In this document: piece by piece, positions 1 through 9,371 of the stretch
Layout of the letters: every line of letters starts with the position of its first letter
Position numbering within the stretch: position 1 is the stretch's first letter
Source: Thiotrichales bacterium
GTDB taxonomy: Bacteria > Pseudomonadota > Gammaproteobacteria > Thiomicrospirales > Thiomicrospiraceae
Direction: 5' to 3'
Assembly (NCBI GenBank): GCA_016936535.1
Contig: JAFGXP010000028.1
Coordinates: 38,403 to 102,402 of the forward strand
Length of the DNA stretch: 64,000 nt
Translations under genes and position numbers: made by a program
Notes under the pieces: model-generated
Databases searched by the model: none
Seen by the model: the letters and a program-made list of their open reading frames with translations, nothing else
What the model was told of the DNA's origin: nothing

Positions 1-374
1 AGTGGCATGCGGCGAAAGTCGAAGATTTCAAAGGGCAAAACGGCGGAAAAGCGCTGGTTGCCAAGCTCGATTTAATTGATGACCGAGAAGTTGCCCGTGA
101 ATATATGGGATGTGATATTGCGATTGAACGTAATCAGTTGCAACATCATGCCGATGAATTCTACTGGATTGATCTAATTGGTTGTCAAGTGGTCAACTTA
201 CAGGGGGAGACTCTGGGTGAGGTGGTCGATTTGATCGAGACCGGTGCGCATGATGTTTTGCGGGTAAAAGGTGCAACAGAAGAGTTGATTCCGTTTGTTC
301 CAGATACCTTTATTATTGAAATTGATCAGGCAGCCAAACGCATTACAGTGGATTGGCAGGCGGAAGCTGAGTGA
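1..374 (+). CDS. rimM: Ribosome maturation factor RimM, C-terminal part (5' end outside window)
   Basis: Assembly factor that binds ribosomal protein S19 and helps mature the 30S head. The reading frame is open from base 3 to the TGA at 372-374, so the first ATG inside the window (105) is internal and the gene starts upstream. The visible part ends the N-terminal beta-barrel ([17 protein letters not shown]) and holds the PRC-barrel domain, with the family signatures [25 protein letters not shown], and [10 protein letters not shown]. Its stop overlaps the trmD GTG start, as is usual in the rpsP-rimM-trmD-rplS operon. Identification is secure; only the N-terminus is missing. Confidence 0.95.
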   Translation, partial: WHAAKVEDFKGQNGGKALVAKLDLIDDREVAREYMGCDIAIERNQLQHHADEFYWIDLIGCQVVNLQGETLGEVVDLIETGAHDVLRVKGATEELIPFVPDTFIIEIDQAAKRITVDWQAEAE

Positions 375-1084
375 GATTCGATGTTATCACCCTGTTTCCG
401 GAGATGTTTAGTGCGCTGAGCGAATCTGGAATCAGCCGCCGAGCCTTACAAAACCAGCTTTATGCTTTGCAGACATGGAATCCGCGTGATTTCACACATG
501 ATCGGCATAAAACTGTGGATGATCGGCCATACGGTGGTGGGCCTGGCATGGTGATGCTGTATCAGCCTCTTAAGGAGGCGCTGGATGCCATTCAGCGAGC
601 GCAGGCAGAGCAGTCTTATGTGATTTATCTTTCGCCTCAGGGTCAGCCTTTGACTCAGCAGCGGGTAGCACAGTTAGCGCAACTGCCTTCCATTACTTTG
701 TTGTGCGGTCGTTACGAAGGCATCGATGAACGTCTGTTGGCGACAGAGGTGGATGAAGAGATTTGCATTGGCGATTTTGTGGTCAGCGGTGGTGAACTGC
801 CGGCGATGATGTTGATGGATGCTATGATTCGTTTACTTCCTGGTGCACTGGGACATAGCCAATCTGCCGAACAGGATTCCTTTAGCGATGGCCTGTTAGA
901 TTGTCCACATTACACTCGTCCAGAAGTGATTAATGGTATGGCGGTTCCAGAAGTTTTACTTAATGGAAACCATGCCAAAATCGCCGCTTGGCGGGAGCAA
1001 CAAAAGCGGTTGCGTACTGAGCAACGGCGACCAGACTTACTGCTGCGGCCGTCAGAAGACCCACAGTCGTCAGTCTGTTCTTAG
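371..1084 (+). CDS. trmD: tRNA (guanine37-N1)-methyltransferase TrmD
   Basis: Transfers methyl from S-adenosylmethionine to N1 of G37 in tRNAs, which prevents +1 frameshifting. The 237-residue product starts at a GTG overlapping the rimM stop (GTGA). It begins with [12 protein letters not shown], carries [13 protein letters not shown], the SAM-binding trefoil-knot region ([37 protein letters not shown]) and the [14 protein letters not shown] substrate motif, all hallmarks of bacterial TrmD (SPOUT fold, works as a dimer). Length is close to the family norm of about 240-255. It is cotranscribed with rimM and probably with rplS downstream. Confidence 0.97.
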   Translation: MRFDVITLFPEMFSALSESGISRRALQNQLYALQTWNPRDFTHDRHKTVDDRPYGGGPGMVMLYQPLKEALDAIQRAQAEQSYVIYLSPQGQPLTQQRVAQLAQLPSITLLCGRYEGIDERLLATEVDEEICIGDFVVSGGELPAMMLMDAMIRLLPGALGHSQSAEQDSFSDGLLDCPHYTRPEVINGMAVPEVLLNGNHAKIAAWREQQKRLRTEQRRPDLLLRPSEDPQSSVCS

Positions 1085-1154
1085 GTCTGCCTAAGAGACA
1101 ATTTGGATTCAACCTCTGGCGCCTTGCTGCGTTCTTAAAGTTGGATAAAGTTTA

Positions 1155-1190
1155 CAGGGGCAAAATCCCTGCGGCCAGCATAACTTGGCC
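1155..1190 (+). promoter_or_regulatory. Two tandem small hairpins in the rplS leader
   Basis: Within the 126-base trmD-rplS gap are two adjacent perfect 5-bp stems: CAGGG (1155-1159) with CCCTG (1167-1171), and GGCCA (1173-1177) with TGGCC (1186-1190). They end about 20 bases before the rplS ATG. They could be a ribosomal-protein autoregulatory leader, a processing site or an attenuator. No poly-T follows, so they are not a classical terminator. Function is inference. Confidence 0.35.
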
Positions 1191-1210
1191 AATTTATGGA
1201 GTAGCTTAGA

Positions 1211-1555
1211 ATGAGCGATATCATTAAAAAGATTGAAGCTGAACAAATGACAAAAGAAATCCCTGCGTTTGCACCTGGGGATACGGTTGTGGTTCAGGTT
1301 AAAGTAAAAGACGGTAACAACGAGCGTCTGCAAGCGTATGAAGGTGTGGTCATTGCGATTCGTAATCGTGGTTTGAACTCAAACTTTATCGTTCGTAAAA
1401 TCTCTCACGGTGTTGGTGTTGAGCGTACGTTCCAAACTTACAGCCCGTTGGTGGATAGCATTACGGTGAAACGTCGTGGTGATGTGCGTCGTGCGAAACT
1501 GTACTACCTACGCAATCTGTCTGGTAAGGCCGCGCGTATCCGCGAAAAAGTGTAA
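1211..1555 (+). CDS. rplS: 50S ribosomal protein L19
   Basis: Large-subunit protein at the 30S-50S interface. The 114-residue product is typical in length (E. coli 115) and shows L19 signatures: [15 protein letters not shown] near residues 17-31, [17 protein letters not shown], the basic block [20 protein letters not shown], and a basic C-terminus ([17 protein letters not shown]). The ATG at 1211 follows GGAG at 1198-1201. It is last in the rimM-trmD-rplS operon and is followed by a strong terminator. Confidence 0.98.
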   Translation: MSDIIKKIEAEQMTKEIPAFAPGDTVVVQVKVKDGNNERLQAYEGVVIAIRNRGLNSNFIVRKISHGVGVERTFQTYSPLVDSITVKRRGDVRRAKLYYLRNLSGKAARIREKV

Positions 1556-1590
1556 TTTTGAGGGTCAAACCTTAAATTGCCTTTGTTTGA

Positions 1591-1618
1591 AAAACCCCGC
1601 CTTGCGGGGTTTTTTGTT
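1591..1618 (+). terminator. Rho-independent terminator of the rimM-trmD-rplS operon
   Basis: GC-rich stem (ACCCCGC paired with GCGGGGT, loop CTT) followed by a T-run, 35 bases after the rplS stop. Ends the operon before xerD. Confidence 0.93.
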
Positions 1619-1656
1619 TTTGTCTTAACGACCATTCCTCTGCTGGAGAATAGACG

Positions 1657-2544
1657 ATGACAGCGCTTTTGCCTTTAGAAGCTTTTCTGGATTATCTTGC
1701 CTATAATCAAGGGCTTAGCGCTAATACTTTAGACGCCTATCGAACCGATTTGCAGCGTTTTAATCTGTGGTTAGGGCAGCAGTCAAGGCCGTGGCAGGAG
1801 CTCGGCGCTGTCGAATTGGAATCTTTCTTAGTGCAGGCGATGAACGGTTATCAATCCAGTTCCAGTGCACGTTTGTTAAGCAGTCTGAAGCGCTTTTATC
1901 GCTGGGCTCAACAGCAAGCTTTGTTAACGGAGGATCCCTTAAGCCAGCTTCGGGCACCAAAAGTCCAACGTAAAATCCCTCAGGTTTTAAGTGAAAAGCA
2001 CATTGAAAGTTTATTGGCTGCCCCGGATTTATCTACGCCTTTGGGATTGAGAGACCAAGCGATTTTGGAGTTAATGTACGCCAGCGGTTTACGGGTGTCA
2101 GAAGTGGTGGAATTGCCGTTTGAACAGTTAAATTTAAATGCGGGTGTGGTGCAGGTAACGGGTAAGGGGGCCAAAGAACGGATTGTGCCGATTGGTCAAT
2201 GGGCCGCAGAGAGTTTAGCGCGGTATTTGCAGCAGGCGCGCCCGGTCTTAACGCTCGGAAAAACCGTTCCAACGCTTTTTGTGTCGCGATTAGGGAGGCC
2301 AATGACGCGACAAACGCTATGGCATCGCGTGCGACAGTTGGCACAAAAAGCCGGTATCGTGAGCGAACTTTCGCCACACGGATTGCGCCATGCGTTTGCC
2401 ACCCATCTTTTGAATCACGGTGCCGATTTGCGCAGTCTGCAACTACTTTTAGGACACAGTGATCTTTCTACCACCCAAATCTATACCCAAGTGGCTAAGC
2501 AGCGTTTGCAAGCTTTGCACCGTCAACATCATCCACGCGCTTAA
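1657..2544 (+). CDS. xerD: Site-specific tyrosine recombinase XerD
   Basis: With XerC, resolves chromosome dimers at dif under FtsK control. The 295-residue protein has an N-terminal SAM-like core-binding domain (about 1-100) and a C-terminal catalytic domain. The tyrosine-recombinase residues are visible: R146 (GLRVSE), K170 (GKGAKE), H241 and R244 (HGLRH), H267 (LLGHSD) and nucleophile Y276 (QIYTQ). The C-terminus HHPRA matches XerD rather than XerC. The gene has its own intergenic gap after the rplS terminator. Its TAA overlaps head-on with the stop of the opposing sensor kinase (shared TTAA). Confidence 0.95.
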   Translation: MTALLPLEAFLDYLAYNQGLSANTLDAYRTDLQRFNLWLGQQSRPWQELGAVELESFLVQAMNGYQSSSSARLLSSLKRFYRWAQQQALLTEDPLSQLRAPKVQRKIPQVLSEKHIESLLAAPDLSTPLGLRDQAILELMYASGLRVSEVVELPFEQLNLNAGVVQVTGKGAKERIVPIGQWAAESLARYLQQARPVLTLGKTVPTLFVSRLGRPMTRQTLWHRVRQLAQKAGIVSELSPHGLRHAFATHLLNHGADLRSLQLLLGHSDLSTTQIYTQVAKQRLQALHRQHHPRA

Positions 2545-4715
2545 GCCTCTGTCTCGGCGTGTGAGTTGGATGAATCTGGACGAAGATATTGATTGAGCAC
2601 GCGTAAAAGTTCGGGCATAACCAGTGGCTTGGTCAAGTAGTCGTTCATCCCCGCGTCTAAAAAGCGTTCTCGATCGCCAAGCATAGCGTTTGCGGTCAGA
2701 GCAACGATGACTCTCGGTGCTTGCTTGCTCTGTTGCTCTAGGCGTCGAATCCGTTGTGTGGTTTCGATGCCATTTAAGTTCGGCATATTTTCATCCATGA
2801 AAATCAGATCGAAGTCTTGTTGTTCAATCGCCGCAAGGGCTTCCAGTCCATCTTGTACGGCGACATGCTTGATCTGTAATTTTTTGAAAATTGCGCCCAT
2901 TAGCATCTGATTGGTTGGGTTGTCTTCAACCAGCAAGATGGTGCCTGTTAAACGTGGATTTTGTCGGAGATTGAGGGGTTGAGTGGTTTGGATGGCTACA
3001 GGCGTTACCGCCGGAGCGGGAATGCTGAAATAAAATTGGCTGCCTTCGCCTAAGCGCGAACTGACTTTGAGGTGGCCACCAAGTAAGGCAATCAAGCGTG
3101 CGCTAATGGTCAGGCCTAAGCCAGTTCCACCGTATTTGCGCGTGGTCGAGGTTTCTGCTTGCGCGAAGGCTTCAAACACTTTCTTTTGTGCCTGACGGCT
3201 CATGCCAATGCCTTGATCTTCAACTGCGATGCGCAGCCAACCGGGATGATAGTCCACCTCTAAATGAATGCGCTTGCCAGCTTCAGTAAACTTCACGGCA
3301 TTTGATAAGAGATTGGAGAGCACCTGTTTTAAGCGCAGTGCATCGGTATGAATGGCTGCGGGTAAGGTTTCGGCAAAGTGAACGCTGAATTGCAGGTGCT
3401 TTTCGTTGCAGCGCGCGCGAAACAATTCGGCCACGGCATTGAGTTCGCTAATCGGGGCAAAGTCAATCGGATCAATGCTGAGTTTGCCGCTTTCAATTTT
3501 GCTTAAATCTAGGATGTCGTTAATGATCGCCAGCAAAGTTTGGCTCGACTGTTGAATGGTGTGTAGGTAGTGTTGGCTTTCGCTGTCCAATGGCTTGGTT
3601 TGCAAAAGATCGATAAAGCCGACAATCGCATTTAAGGGCGTGCGAATTTCATGCGACATATTGGCTAAAAACAGATCTTTGGATTTGGTAGCCTGTAGGG
3701 CGCGATCTTTCTGCTTTTGCAAGTCTTGATTGACCCGCTCAAAGGCACTGATGTCTTGCATGGAAACAATGTAGCGCTCTGCGTGTGCCGATTTTTTAGC
3801 ATGGAGCTGAAAAATGGATTCCGTACCTAAATAATTGAGTTTGGCTTTGTGAATTTGTTGTGGGTGTTGTGCCACGTATTCAATCCAGTTTTGCTCATCA
3901 AATCGGTAGGTATATCCCGGTTGTTTGATAAAAAGATCGCAGATGCAGCGATAGTCTGCTTGAAAAGCCGCAAGATTAGGGTACTCCTTAAAAAAATGAA
4001 AAAAGCCGCCGCTGACATCCAAAATCCGCTCGCCATCACTGACTAAGATGATGTTTTCTTGAGAGTCAAGCAGATCGCGCCCGTAAGCTGTGATTTGTGC
4101 CACTTCTTGTTGGCGTTTTTTCAGACTGCGCAAAAGCCAACCAAAAGCTAAGAGGCTGTATCCAAGCAGTGTAATGAGCAGAATGGTTTGTTGCGTTGCA
4201 AAGCGCTGTTGCCGTTGTTGAAGATGCTGCAGGGTTTGATCTTGCTGCGCTTGTTGATTTTGATAGTGAGCAGTTTGTGCCGTGGCGTAGGCTTGGTGAA
4301 GCGCTTGCAGCCGTTGCTGGAGGCGATTTTGTAAAGCCGTATCGGTTTGTGTTAAGTTTGCGGGCAAGCCGTCCAGAAAGTCTTGAAGCGCAGCGGCTTT
4401 TTGCTGTACTTCTGGAGGAGAGGTCGCGTGGATTTGATTTAAATTGGTCCAAGGCTCTAGTTTGAATTGTCCAGAAATAGACCACTGATGTGCTTGTTCG
4501 CTCAGGCGATTGAGCTGCTGTTGAAGGTTCAACTGGGCCAAACGTTGTTGTGGTAATTGTTGTAGCAGGGTACGTTGCTCAAGCGCGAGCGGGTATTGAA
4601 AGTGATGCAACGCGAGCGTGGCTAATAAGATTAAAAGCCAAACCGAGAAGCTCAAAATGGCTTTTTGAGGGCTATAGGTAAATAGGCTGGGTTGGGTTGG
4701 CACGGGTTGCCACAT
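2541..4715 (-). CDS. Hybrid sensor histidine kinase with PAS-like domain and C-terminal receiver
   Basis: A 724-residue membrane kinase. Order seen: TM1 (about 19-37), a Gln-rich helical periplasmic segment (about 45-173), TM2 (about 176-196), a PAS-like region (about 212-325), HisKA with the phospho-accepting H355 in MSHEIRTPLNAIVGF, HATPase with N-box LSNLLSNAVKF (467-477), G1 DQGIGMS and G2 GGTGLGLT, then a receiver with acidic patch E597/D598, phospho-acceptor D641 (FMDENMP), T674 and K696. No separate response regulator or Hpt gene lies nearby, so the partner and signal are unknown. The periplasmic region matches no sensor type I can name. Architecture is clear, role is not. Confidence 0.9.
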   Translation of the reverse strand: MWQPVPTQPSLFTYSPQKAILSFSVWLLILLATLALHHFQYPLALEQRTLLQQLPQQRLAQLNLQQQLNRLSEQAHQWSISGQFKLEPWTNLNQIHATSPPEVQQKAAALQDFLDGLPANLTQTDTALQNRLQQRLQALHQAYATAQTAHYQNQQAQQDQTLQHLQQRQQRFATQQTILLITLLGYSLLAFGWLLRSLKKRQQEVAQITAYGRDLLDSQENIILVSDGERILDVSGGFFHFFKEYPNLAAFQADYRCICDLFIKQPGYTYRFDEQNWIEYVAQHPQQIHKAKLNYLGTESIFQLHAKKSAHAERYIVSMQDISAFERVNQDLQKQKDRALQATKSKDLFLANMSHEIRTPLNAIVGFIDLLQTKPLDSESQHYLHTIQQSSQTLLAIINDILDLSKIESGKLSIDPIDFAPISELNAVAELFRARCNEKHLQFSVHFAETLPAAIHTDALRLKQVLSNLLSNAVKFTEAGKRIHLEVDYHPGWLRIAVEDQGIGMSRQAQKKVFEAFAQAETSTTRKYGGTGLGLTISARLIALLGGHLKVSSRLGEGSQFYFSIPAPAVTPVAIQTTQPLNLRQNPRLTGTILLVEDNPTNQMLMGAIFKKLQIKHVAVQDGLEALAAIEQQDFDLIFMDENMPNLNGIETTQRIRRLEQQSKQAPRVIVALTANAMLGDRERFLDAGMNDYLTKPLVMPELLRVLNQYLRPDSSNSHAETEA

Positions 4716-4848
4716 AAGCGACTCTCTGGGTTGGCAAACACGAAGGTAAGGGGTGGCGTCAAGCGGTCTATTATCGCTGTCTTAACCGAAAAATTAAGGG
4801 TTTTTAAAGAGTTGGCGGCGGCCTTTTGAAAAAAAGTTGATTTTGGCA

Positions 4849-4857
4849 TGGTATATT
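4849..4857 (+). promoter_or_regulatory. Possible extended -10 promoter for dsbC
   Basis: TG-N-TATATT at 4849-4857 fits an extended -10 element. A TTGAAA at 4826-4831 sits 20 bases upstream, too far for a good -35. It lies in the 221-base divergent gap between the sensor kinase and dsbC, about 80 bases before the dsbC start. Confidence 0.4.
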
Positions 4858-4936
4858 GATGCGGTTTAGCAAAGGACTCGCTTTGGATTTTAGCGGCTCA
4901 GCCTTTTTTATTTTTACCGTTTAGGATGTAACAATA

Positions 4937-5689
4937 GTGAAAAAACAAACTCTGGTTGGCGGTCTGTTGACAGCCTCTTTTCTGCTTAGTCTGCCGTTGA
5001 ACAGCGCCCTTGCAAATACCCAAACCGAGACAGCGGCGATTGAAAAACGGCTACAAGAAATCATTCCCGGCTTGCAAAACCCAAAGATTGATGCGACTCC
5101 GGTAAAAGGTCTGTATCAGGTATTACTTGGTATGGAAGTGGTGTACATGAGTGCGGATGGCCAGTTCTTGATGCAGGGCGATCTCATTGATTTGAAAAAT
5201 AAGGTCAATTTAACCCGAGAAGTGACCCTTAAAGAACGTCGCGATGCGTTGGCCACTATTCCAGAAGCGTCGATGCTGATCTATCCGGCTGAAGCTAAGG
5301 CGTCAAAAAAAGCGACCATTACCGTTTTTACCGACATTCAATGCCCTTATTGTAAAAAACTGCATCTGGAAATTCCTGAGTTGAATAAAGCGGGGGTGAC
5401 CGTTCGTTATCTCGCCTATCCTCGCGCGGGCATCGGTTCGGAATCTTATCAAGAAGCCGTAGCTGTTTGGTGTGCGGATAAACCGGTTGAAGCCATGGAC
5501 CTTGCCATGAAGGGACAAAAGGTGGCGACCAAGACGTGTGAGAATCCGGTTGAACAACACATGCAATATGCGCAAGCGTTTCAAGTGAACGGTACTCCCA
5601 ATATTCTGTTGGAGGACGGCACTTTGATTCCGGGCTATGTCCCCGCAGCGAAGTTGTTGGAAGAGATTTTTGCCAAGGGCGAAAAATAA
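4937..5689 (+). CDS. dsbC: Thiol:disulfide interchange protein DsbC
   Basis: Periplasmic disulfide isomerase, normally kept reduced by DsbD. The 250-residue precursor has a signal peptide (residues 1-26, cleavage after SALA-N), an N-terminal dimerisation domain (about 28-90) and a thioredoxin-fold domain with the active-site motif CPYC (136-139) in TDIQCPYCKKLH. A cis-Pro loop (NGTPN, P221) and the second cysteine pair (C179, C201) typical of DsbC are also present. The start is GTG with AGGA about 10 bases upstream. It is monocistronic, with a terminator behind it. DsbG is the alternative, but length and cysteine pattern favour DsbC. Confidence 0.92.
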   Translation: MKKQTLVGGLLTASFLLSLPLNSALANTQTETAAIEKRLQEIIPGLQNPKIDATPVKGLYQVLLGMEVVYMSADGQFLMQGDLIDLKNKVNLTREVTLKERRDALATIPEASMLIYPAEAKASKKATITVFTDIQCPYCKKLHLEIPELNKAGVTVRYLAYPRAGIGSESYQEAVAVWCADKPVEAMDLAMKGQKVATKTCENPVEQHMQYAQAFQVNGTPNILLEDGTLIPGYVPAAKLLEEIFAKGEK

Positions 5690-5711
5690 CGCTTTGCTGA
5701 ATTGACGGTAT

Positions 5712-5740
5712 AAAAAAACCCTCAAAATGAGGGTTTTTTT
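5712..5740. terminator. Bidirectional terminator between dsbC and the ygiM-like gene
   Basis: A-run, ACCCTC stem, AAAAT loop, GAGGGT, then seven Ts. The arrangement works on both strands and separates the convergent dsbC and valS/ygiM transcripts. Confidence 0.92.
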
Positions 5741-5767
5741 GTCTATCAGTACCACGATGTTGTTTGT

Positions 5768-6499
5768 TTAAATTTCGCCCCAGCGCTTGCGCTTGGTCGG
5801 TAGGCGGAAGAAACGGCCGAGTAACAGACCCAAAAGTAAAACGCCACCGCCGGTCAAGAACCATTGACGTTTTACCGAGTCTTCGGATTGGTCAATTTGC
5901 TCGCTCATAATCGCATTTTGACTTTCAATTTCGCTTAAACGCAGCTTCATGGCTTTATTCTCTTCATCCAAGGCTACTGCATTGGTGGAGATGGATTTGA
6001 GATGCTCCAGCTCTTGGCTGAGTTCAAATTTTTCCTGTTTGACACTACCAAGTTCGTTGCTGGCGGTTTCAAAACGCTCTTTCAGAGTGCTGAGCTCCAA
6101 CTGAAGGCTGTTAAATTTTTCTTCCACCTTGTTGGTTTTTTCAATTTGTTCCTGAAGACGTAATTTGGCAATCGGTTGATTCTGCAGCATGCTGGTTTCA
6201 ATCCAGCCAGTGCTGGTGGTTGAGCCTTTGCTGTATTCGATATTCGCCCAGCCATCTTGGTTAACCTCAAGGATTCGCACCGCTGTGCCAGACGGTAATA
6301 GTTGCGAAATTTTAAACTTATAACCCGCGCCACGGCGAACAGGTACATCAATATCATCGGTGATGTAGTTGGTGTAGCCTGAAGGTTGCGCTTGCACAAT
6401 CGGACTAACCGCTAACCCTAAGCTGCCGCTTAGCAGTAGTATTGCAAAAATTTGTGTGCCGCTGCGCGGCGACGGTTTAGAGTGCGCTAATTTTGTCAT
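5768..6499 (-). CDS. YgiM-like SH3 and membrane-anchor protein
   Basis: A 243-residue predicted inner-membrane protein resembling E. coli YgiM (TIGR04211-type, SH3b domain plus C-terminal anchor). Visible order: signal-like hydrophobic segment ([15 protein letters not shown]), bacterial SH3 domain with [15 protein letters not shown], a long coiled coil ([19 protein letters not shown] and onward), then a C-terminal TM with [18 protein letters not shown] and the basic tail KRKRW, very close to the end of YgiM. I chose the ATG at 6497-6499 because it gives a normal signal peptide; an upstream in-frame start would add 17 unlikely residues. The start overlaps the valS 3' end by 23 bases, suggesting translational coupling. 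Function unknown. Confidence 0.8.
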   Translation of the reverse strand: MTKLAHSKPSPRSGTQIFAILLLSGSLGLAVSPIVQAQPSGYTNYITDDIDVPVRRGAGYKFKISQLLPSGTAVRILEVNQDGWANIEYSKGSTTSTGWIETSMLQNQPIAKLRLQEQIEKTNKVEEKFNSLQLELSTLKERFETASNELGSVKQEKFELSQELEHLKSISTNAVALDEENKAMKLRLSEIESQNAIMSEQIDQSEDSVKRQWFLTGGGVLLLGLLLGRFFRLPTKRKRWGEI

Positions 6500-9248
6500 A
6501 CTGTGCCTCAAGGTTGGTGAGAGCGCTCTGATTCTCCGCCAGCTTTTCACGCTCTTTAATCACGACAGCTTCTGGGGCCTTAGCCACAAAACTATCGTTA
6601 CTGAGTTTGGCGCTTACCCGAGCGATGTCGCCTTGTAATCGTTGAATCTCTTTACCCAAACGCGCCAGCTCGGCTTCTTTGTCGATCAGGCCGGCCATTG
6701 GAATCAGAATTTGCATCTCGCCAACCAGTGCCACGGCCGATTCCGGCGCTTCTTGACCCGTTTGCAAAATCTCAATCGTGGCTAATTTGGCTAAACTCTG
6801 CAAGAAAATAAGGTTGTTATTTAACCAGCTTTGGTCTTGAGAGTTCAAGCCTGTCAGTAAAACAGGTAAACTTTTGCTTGGAGAGATGTCCATTTCAGAG
6901 CGAATTTTTCGCACGCCAATAATGAAGTTTTTCACCCATTCCAGTTCAGCGATTGCGGCCATATCGATTTTGTTGTCTTCAGCTTGTGGATAAGGCTGTA
7001 ACATAATGGTATTGCCGTGTTTGCCAGCTAGAGGCGCTACCGCTTGCCAAGCTTCTTCAGTAATAAATGGCATAACTGGGTGTATTAAACGCAATAGCGC
7101 TTCTAGAACGCGAACCAAAGTCTGGCGCGTTCCACGTTTGGCCGCATCCGAAGAGTCCTTGGTCAGAATCGGTTTGGCGAGTTCTAGGTACCAATCGCAG
7201 TACTCGTTCCAAGTAAATTCATAAAGGGCATTGGCCGCCAAATCAAAACGGTAGCTATCAAAATGGCGCGAGACTTCTGTTTCCACTTGTTGCAAGCGTG
7301 AAATAATCCAGCGGTCGGCTAAGGAGAGCTCAATTGGTTGCGCAGCATCGACCCCAGTGTCAAAGCCTTCGGTGTTCATAAGAACATAGCGTGTAGCGTT
7401 CCAGATTTTGTTACAAAAGTTGCGATAACCCTCTGCACGCTGTAAATCAAAACGAATATCTCGACCCGTTGATGCCAGTGAGGCAAAGGTAAAGCGAATG
7501 GCATCGGTACCGTGAGCTTCGATGCCCTCTGGGAATTGGCGGCGGGTGGCTTTATCGATTTTGGCCGCTTTTTCCGGTTGCATCATGCCGTAGGTTCGTT
7601 TGGCCACCAGTTCTTCTAGGTTAATGCCGTCAATCAAGTCGATTGGATCCAGTACGTTGCCTTTGGATTTTGACATTTTTTGCCCTTCACCATCGCGCAC
7701 GAGTCCGTGGACATACACCTGTTTAAAAGGCACTTCGCCCGTGAATTTCAAGGTCATCATAATCATTCGTGCGACCCAGAAAAAGATGATGTCAAAACCG
7801 GTGACCAGAACAGAAGTGGGGTGGAACATTTCCAGTTCTTTGGTTTTTTCCGGCCAACCCAATGTTGAGAAAGTCCAGAGTGCGGAAGAGAACCAAGTGT
7901 CCAGCACATCGTTATCCTGTTTGAGCGTCACCGAGCTGGAGAGTTGGTGGGTTTCACGCACTTCGTTTTCTGAGCGGCCAACATAGACCTTGCCGGCATC
8001 GTCATACCAGGCTGGAATACGATGGCCCCACCAGATTTGTCGAGAGATACACCAGTCTTGAATGTTATTCATCCATTCAAAGTAGGTGTTTTCCCAGTTT
8101 TTAGGCACAAACTCGATGTCGCCATTTTTCACCGCATCAATGGCGGGTTTGGCCAGTGCTTCAACAGCGACATACCATTGATCGGTTAGGAAGGGCTCGA
8201 TTACCGAATGCGAACGGTCGCCTCGCGGTACCATCAGGGTGTGCGGTTTGATGCTGTCAAGTAAGCCAAGCGCGTCGAAATCAGCAACAATGTGCTTACG
8301 AGCTTCATAGCGGTCCAAGCCACGGTATTTTTCCGGCGCTTCATCGTTAATCGCGGCATCCACGGTTAGGATGTTTAACATCGGCAGGTTATGGCGTTTA
8401 CCGATTTCATAGTCATTGAAATCGTGCGCAGGAGTGATTTTCACACAGCCGGTTCCAAACGCTTTATCGACGTAGTCGTCGGCAATAATTGGAATTTCAC
8501 GACCGACGAGCGGCAGAGTGATGGTTTTGCCAATCAGGTGTTGATAACGTTCGTCTTCAGGATGTACCGCAACCGCTTGGTCGCCGAGCATGGTTTCTGG
8601 GCGAGTGGTCGCAACCGTTAGATGTCCGGAACCATCGCTTAGCGGATAGCGAAAGTGCCAAAGATTGCCTTGCTCTTCTTCAGAAATGACTTCTAAATCG
8701 GAAACGGCAGTATGTAAAACGGGGTCCCAGTTGACTAACCGTTTACCACGATAAATCAAGCCTTCTTGATACAGCCGGACAAACACTTCTTTGACGGCAT
8801 TTGATAGGCCATCGTCCATGGTGAAACGTTCACGGCTCCAGTCGGGCGACGCGCCCATCCGGCGTAATTGCTGGGTAATGGTGCCGCCGGATTCTTCTTT
8901 CCACTCCCAGATTTTTTCAATAAACTGCTCGCGTCCTAAATCGTGACGGCTTAGGCCTTTTGCGGCTAATTGGCGCTCAACGACCATTTGCGTGGCGATA
9001 CCGGCGTGGTCTGTACCGGGTTGCCAAAGCGTGTTTTTACCGCGCATTCGGTTCAAACGAATCAGGGTGTCCATAATGGTGTCTTGAAATGCATGACCCA
9101 TATGCAAAGAGCCGGTAACGTTCGGCGGGGGAATCATAATGCTGTAAGGGTCGGCCGAGCGGTTGTAGCTGGGCTTGAAATAACCTTGGTTTTCCCAGGT
9201 TTGGTACCACTTAGTTTCAATTGCGTTTGGGTCGAAATGCTTATCCAT
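6477..9248 (-). CDS. valS: Valyl-tRNA synthetase
   Basis: Class Ia synthetase charging tRNA-Val, with editing of mischarged threonine. The 923-residue protein carries HIGH as HMGH (49-52, in [13 protein letters not shown]), the CP1 editing domain (about 190-350, with [10 protein letters not shown]), the [17 protein letters not shown] signature (398-414), KMSKS (524-528), the anticodon-binding domain and a C-terminal tRNA-binding coiled coil (about 855-920). All key motifs are intact and length is normal. It is probably transcribed together with the overlapping YgiM-like gene. Confidence 0.98.
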   Translation of the reverse strand: MDKHFDPNAIETKWYQTWENQGYFKPSYNRSADPYSIMIPPPNVTGSLHMGHAFQDTIMDTLIRLNRMRGKNTLWQPGTDHAGIATQMVVERQLAAKGLSRHDLGREQFIEKIWEWKEESGGTITQQLRRMGASPDWSRERFTMDDGLSNAVKEVFVRLYQEGLIYRGKRLVNWDPVLHTAVSDLEVISEEEQGNLWHFRYPLSDGSGHLTVATTRPETMLGDQAVAVHPEDERYQHLIGKTITLPLVGREIPIIADDYVDKAFGTGCVKITPAHDFNDYEIGKRHNLPMLNILTVDAAINDEAPEKYRGLDRYEARKHIVADFDALGLLDSIKPHTLMVPRGDRSHSVIEPFLTDQWYVAVEALAKPAIDAVKNGDIEFVPKNWENTYFEWMNNIQDWCISRQIWWGHRIPAWYDDAGKVYVGRSENEVRETHQLSSSVTLKQDNDVLDTWFSSALWTFSTLGWPEKTKELEMFHPTSVLVTGFDIIFFWVARMIMMTLKFTGEVPFKQVYVHGLVRDGEGQKMSKSKGNVLDPIDLIDGINLEELVAKRTYGMMQPEKAAKIDKATRRQFPEGIEAHGTDAIRFTFASLASTGRDIRFDLQRAEGYRNFCNKIWNATRYVLMNTEGFDTGVDAAQPIELSLADRWIISRLQQVETEVSRHFDSYRFDLAANALYEFTWNEYCDWYLELAKPILTKDSSDAAKRGTRQTLVRVLEALLRLIHPVMPFITEEAWQAVAPLAGKHGNTIMLQPYPQAEDNKIDMAAIAELEWVKNFIIGVRKIRSEMDISPSKSLPVLLTGLNSQDQSWLNNNLIFLQSLAKLATIEILQTGQEAPESAVALVGEMQILIPMAGLIDKEAELARLGKEIQRLQGDIARVSAKLSNDSFVAKAPEAVVIKEREKLAENQSALTNLEAQYDKISAL

Positions 9249-9348
9249 AAAAGCCTTAGTTCACTCAGTCAAGTTTGCAAAAAATAATCGCCAGATTATA
9301 ACAACCCCTCATAGGCTTGTCATAGCTAAGTGGCTGAAGAAGGCAAGT

Positions 9349-9365
9349 TGCGCGCTGAGCGCGCA
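9349..9365 (-). terminator. GC-rich hairpin after the flagellin-like gene
   Basis: Perfect 7-bp inverted repeat (TGCGCGC / GCGCGCA, loop TGA) six bases past the flagellin-like stop on the minus strand. No clear T-run follows, so it may be a 3'-end stabiliser or weak terminator upstream of valS. Confidence 0.4.
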
Positions 9366-9371
9366 GAGGAA

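Noticed and set aside
1109..1333. 74-residue minus-strand frame over the rplS leader and start
   Set aside because: Antisense to rplS, no start signal, Cys/Phe-rich nonsense composition.
5303..5864. Two overlapping minus-strand frames across dsbC and its terminator
   Set aside because: They cross a strong terminator and are antisense to dsbC and in another frame of the YgiM-like gene.
9249..9371. T-box or other known leader before valS
   Set aside because: No T-box signature or specifier structure could be recognised, and T-boxes are not expected in this lineage.
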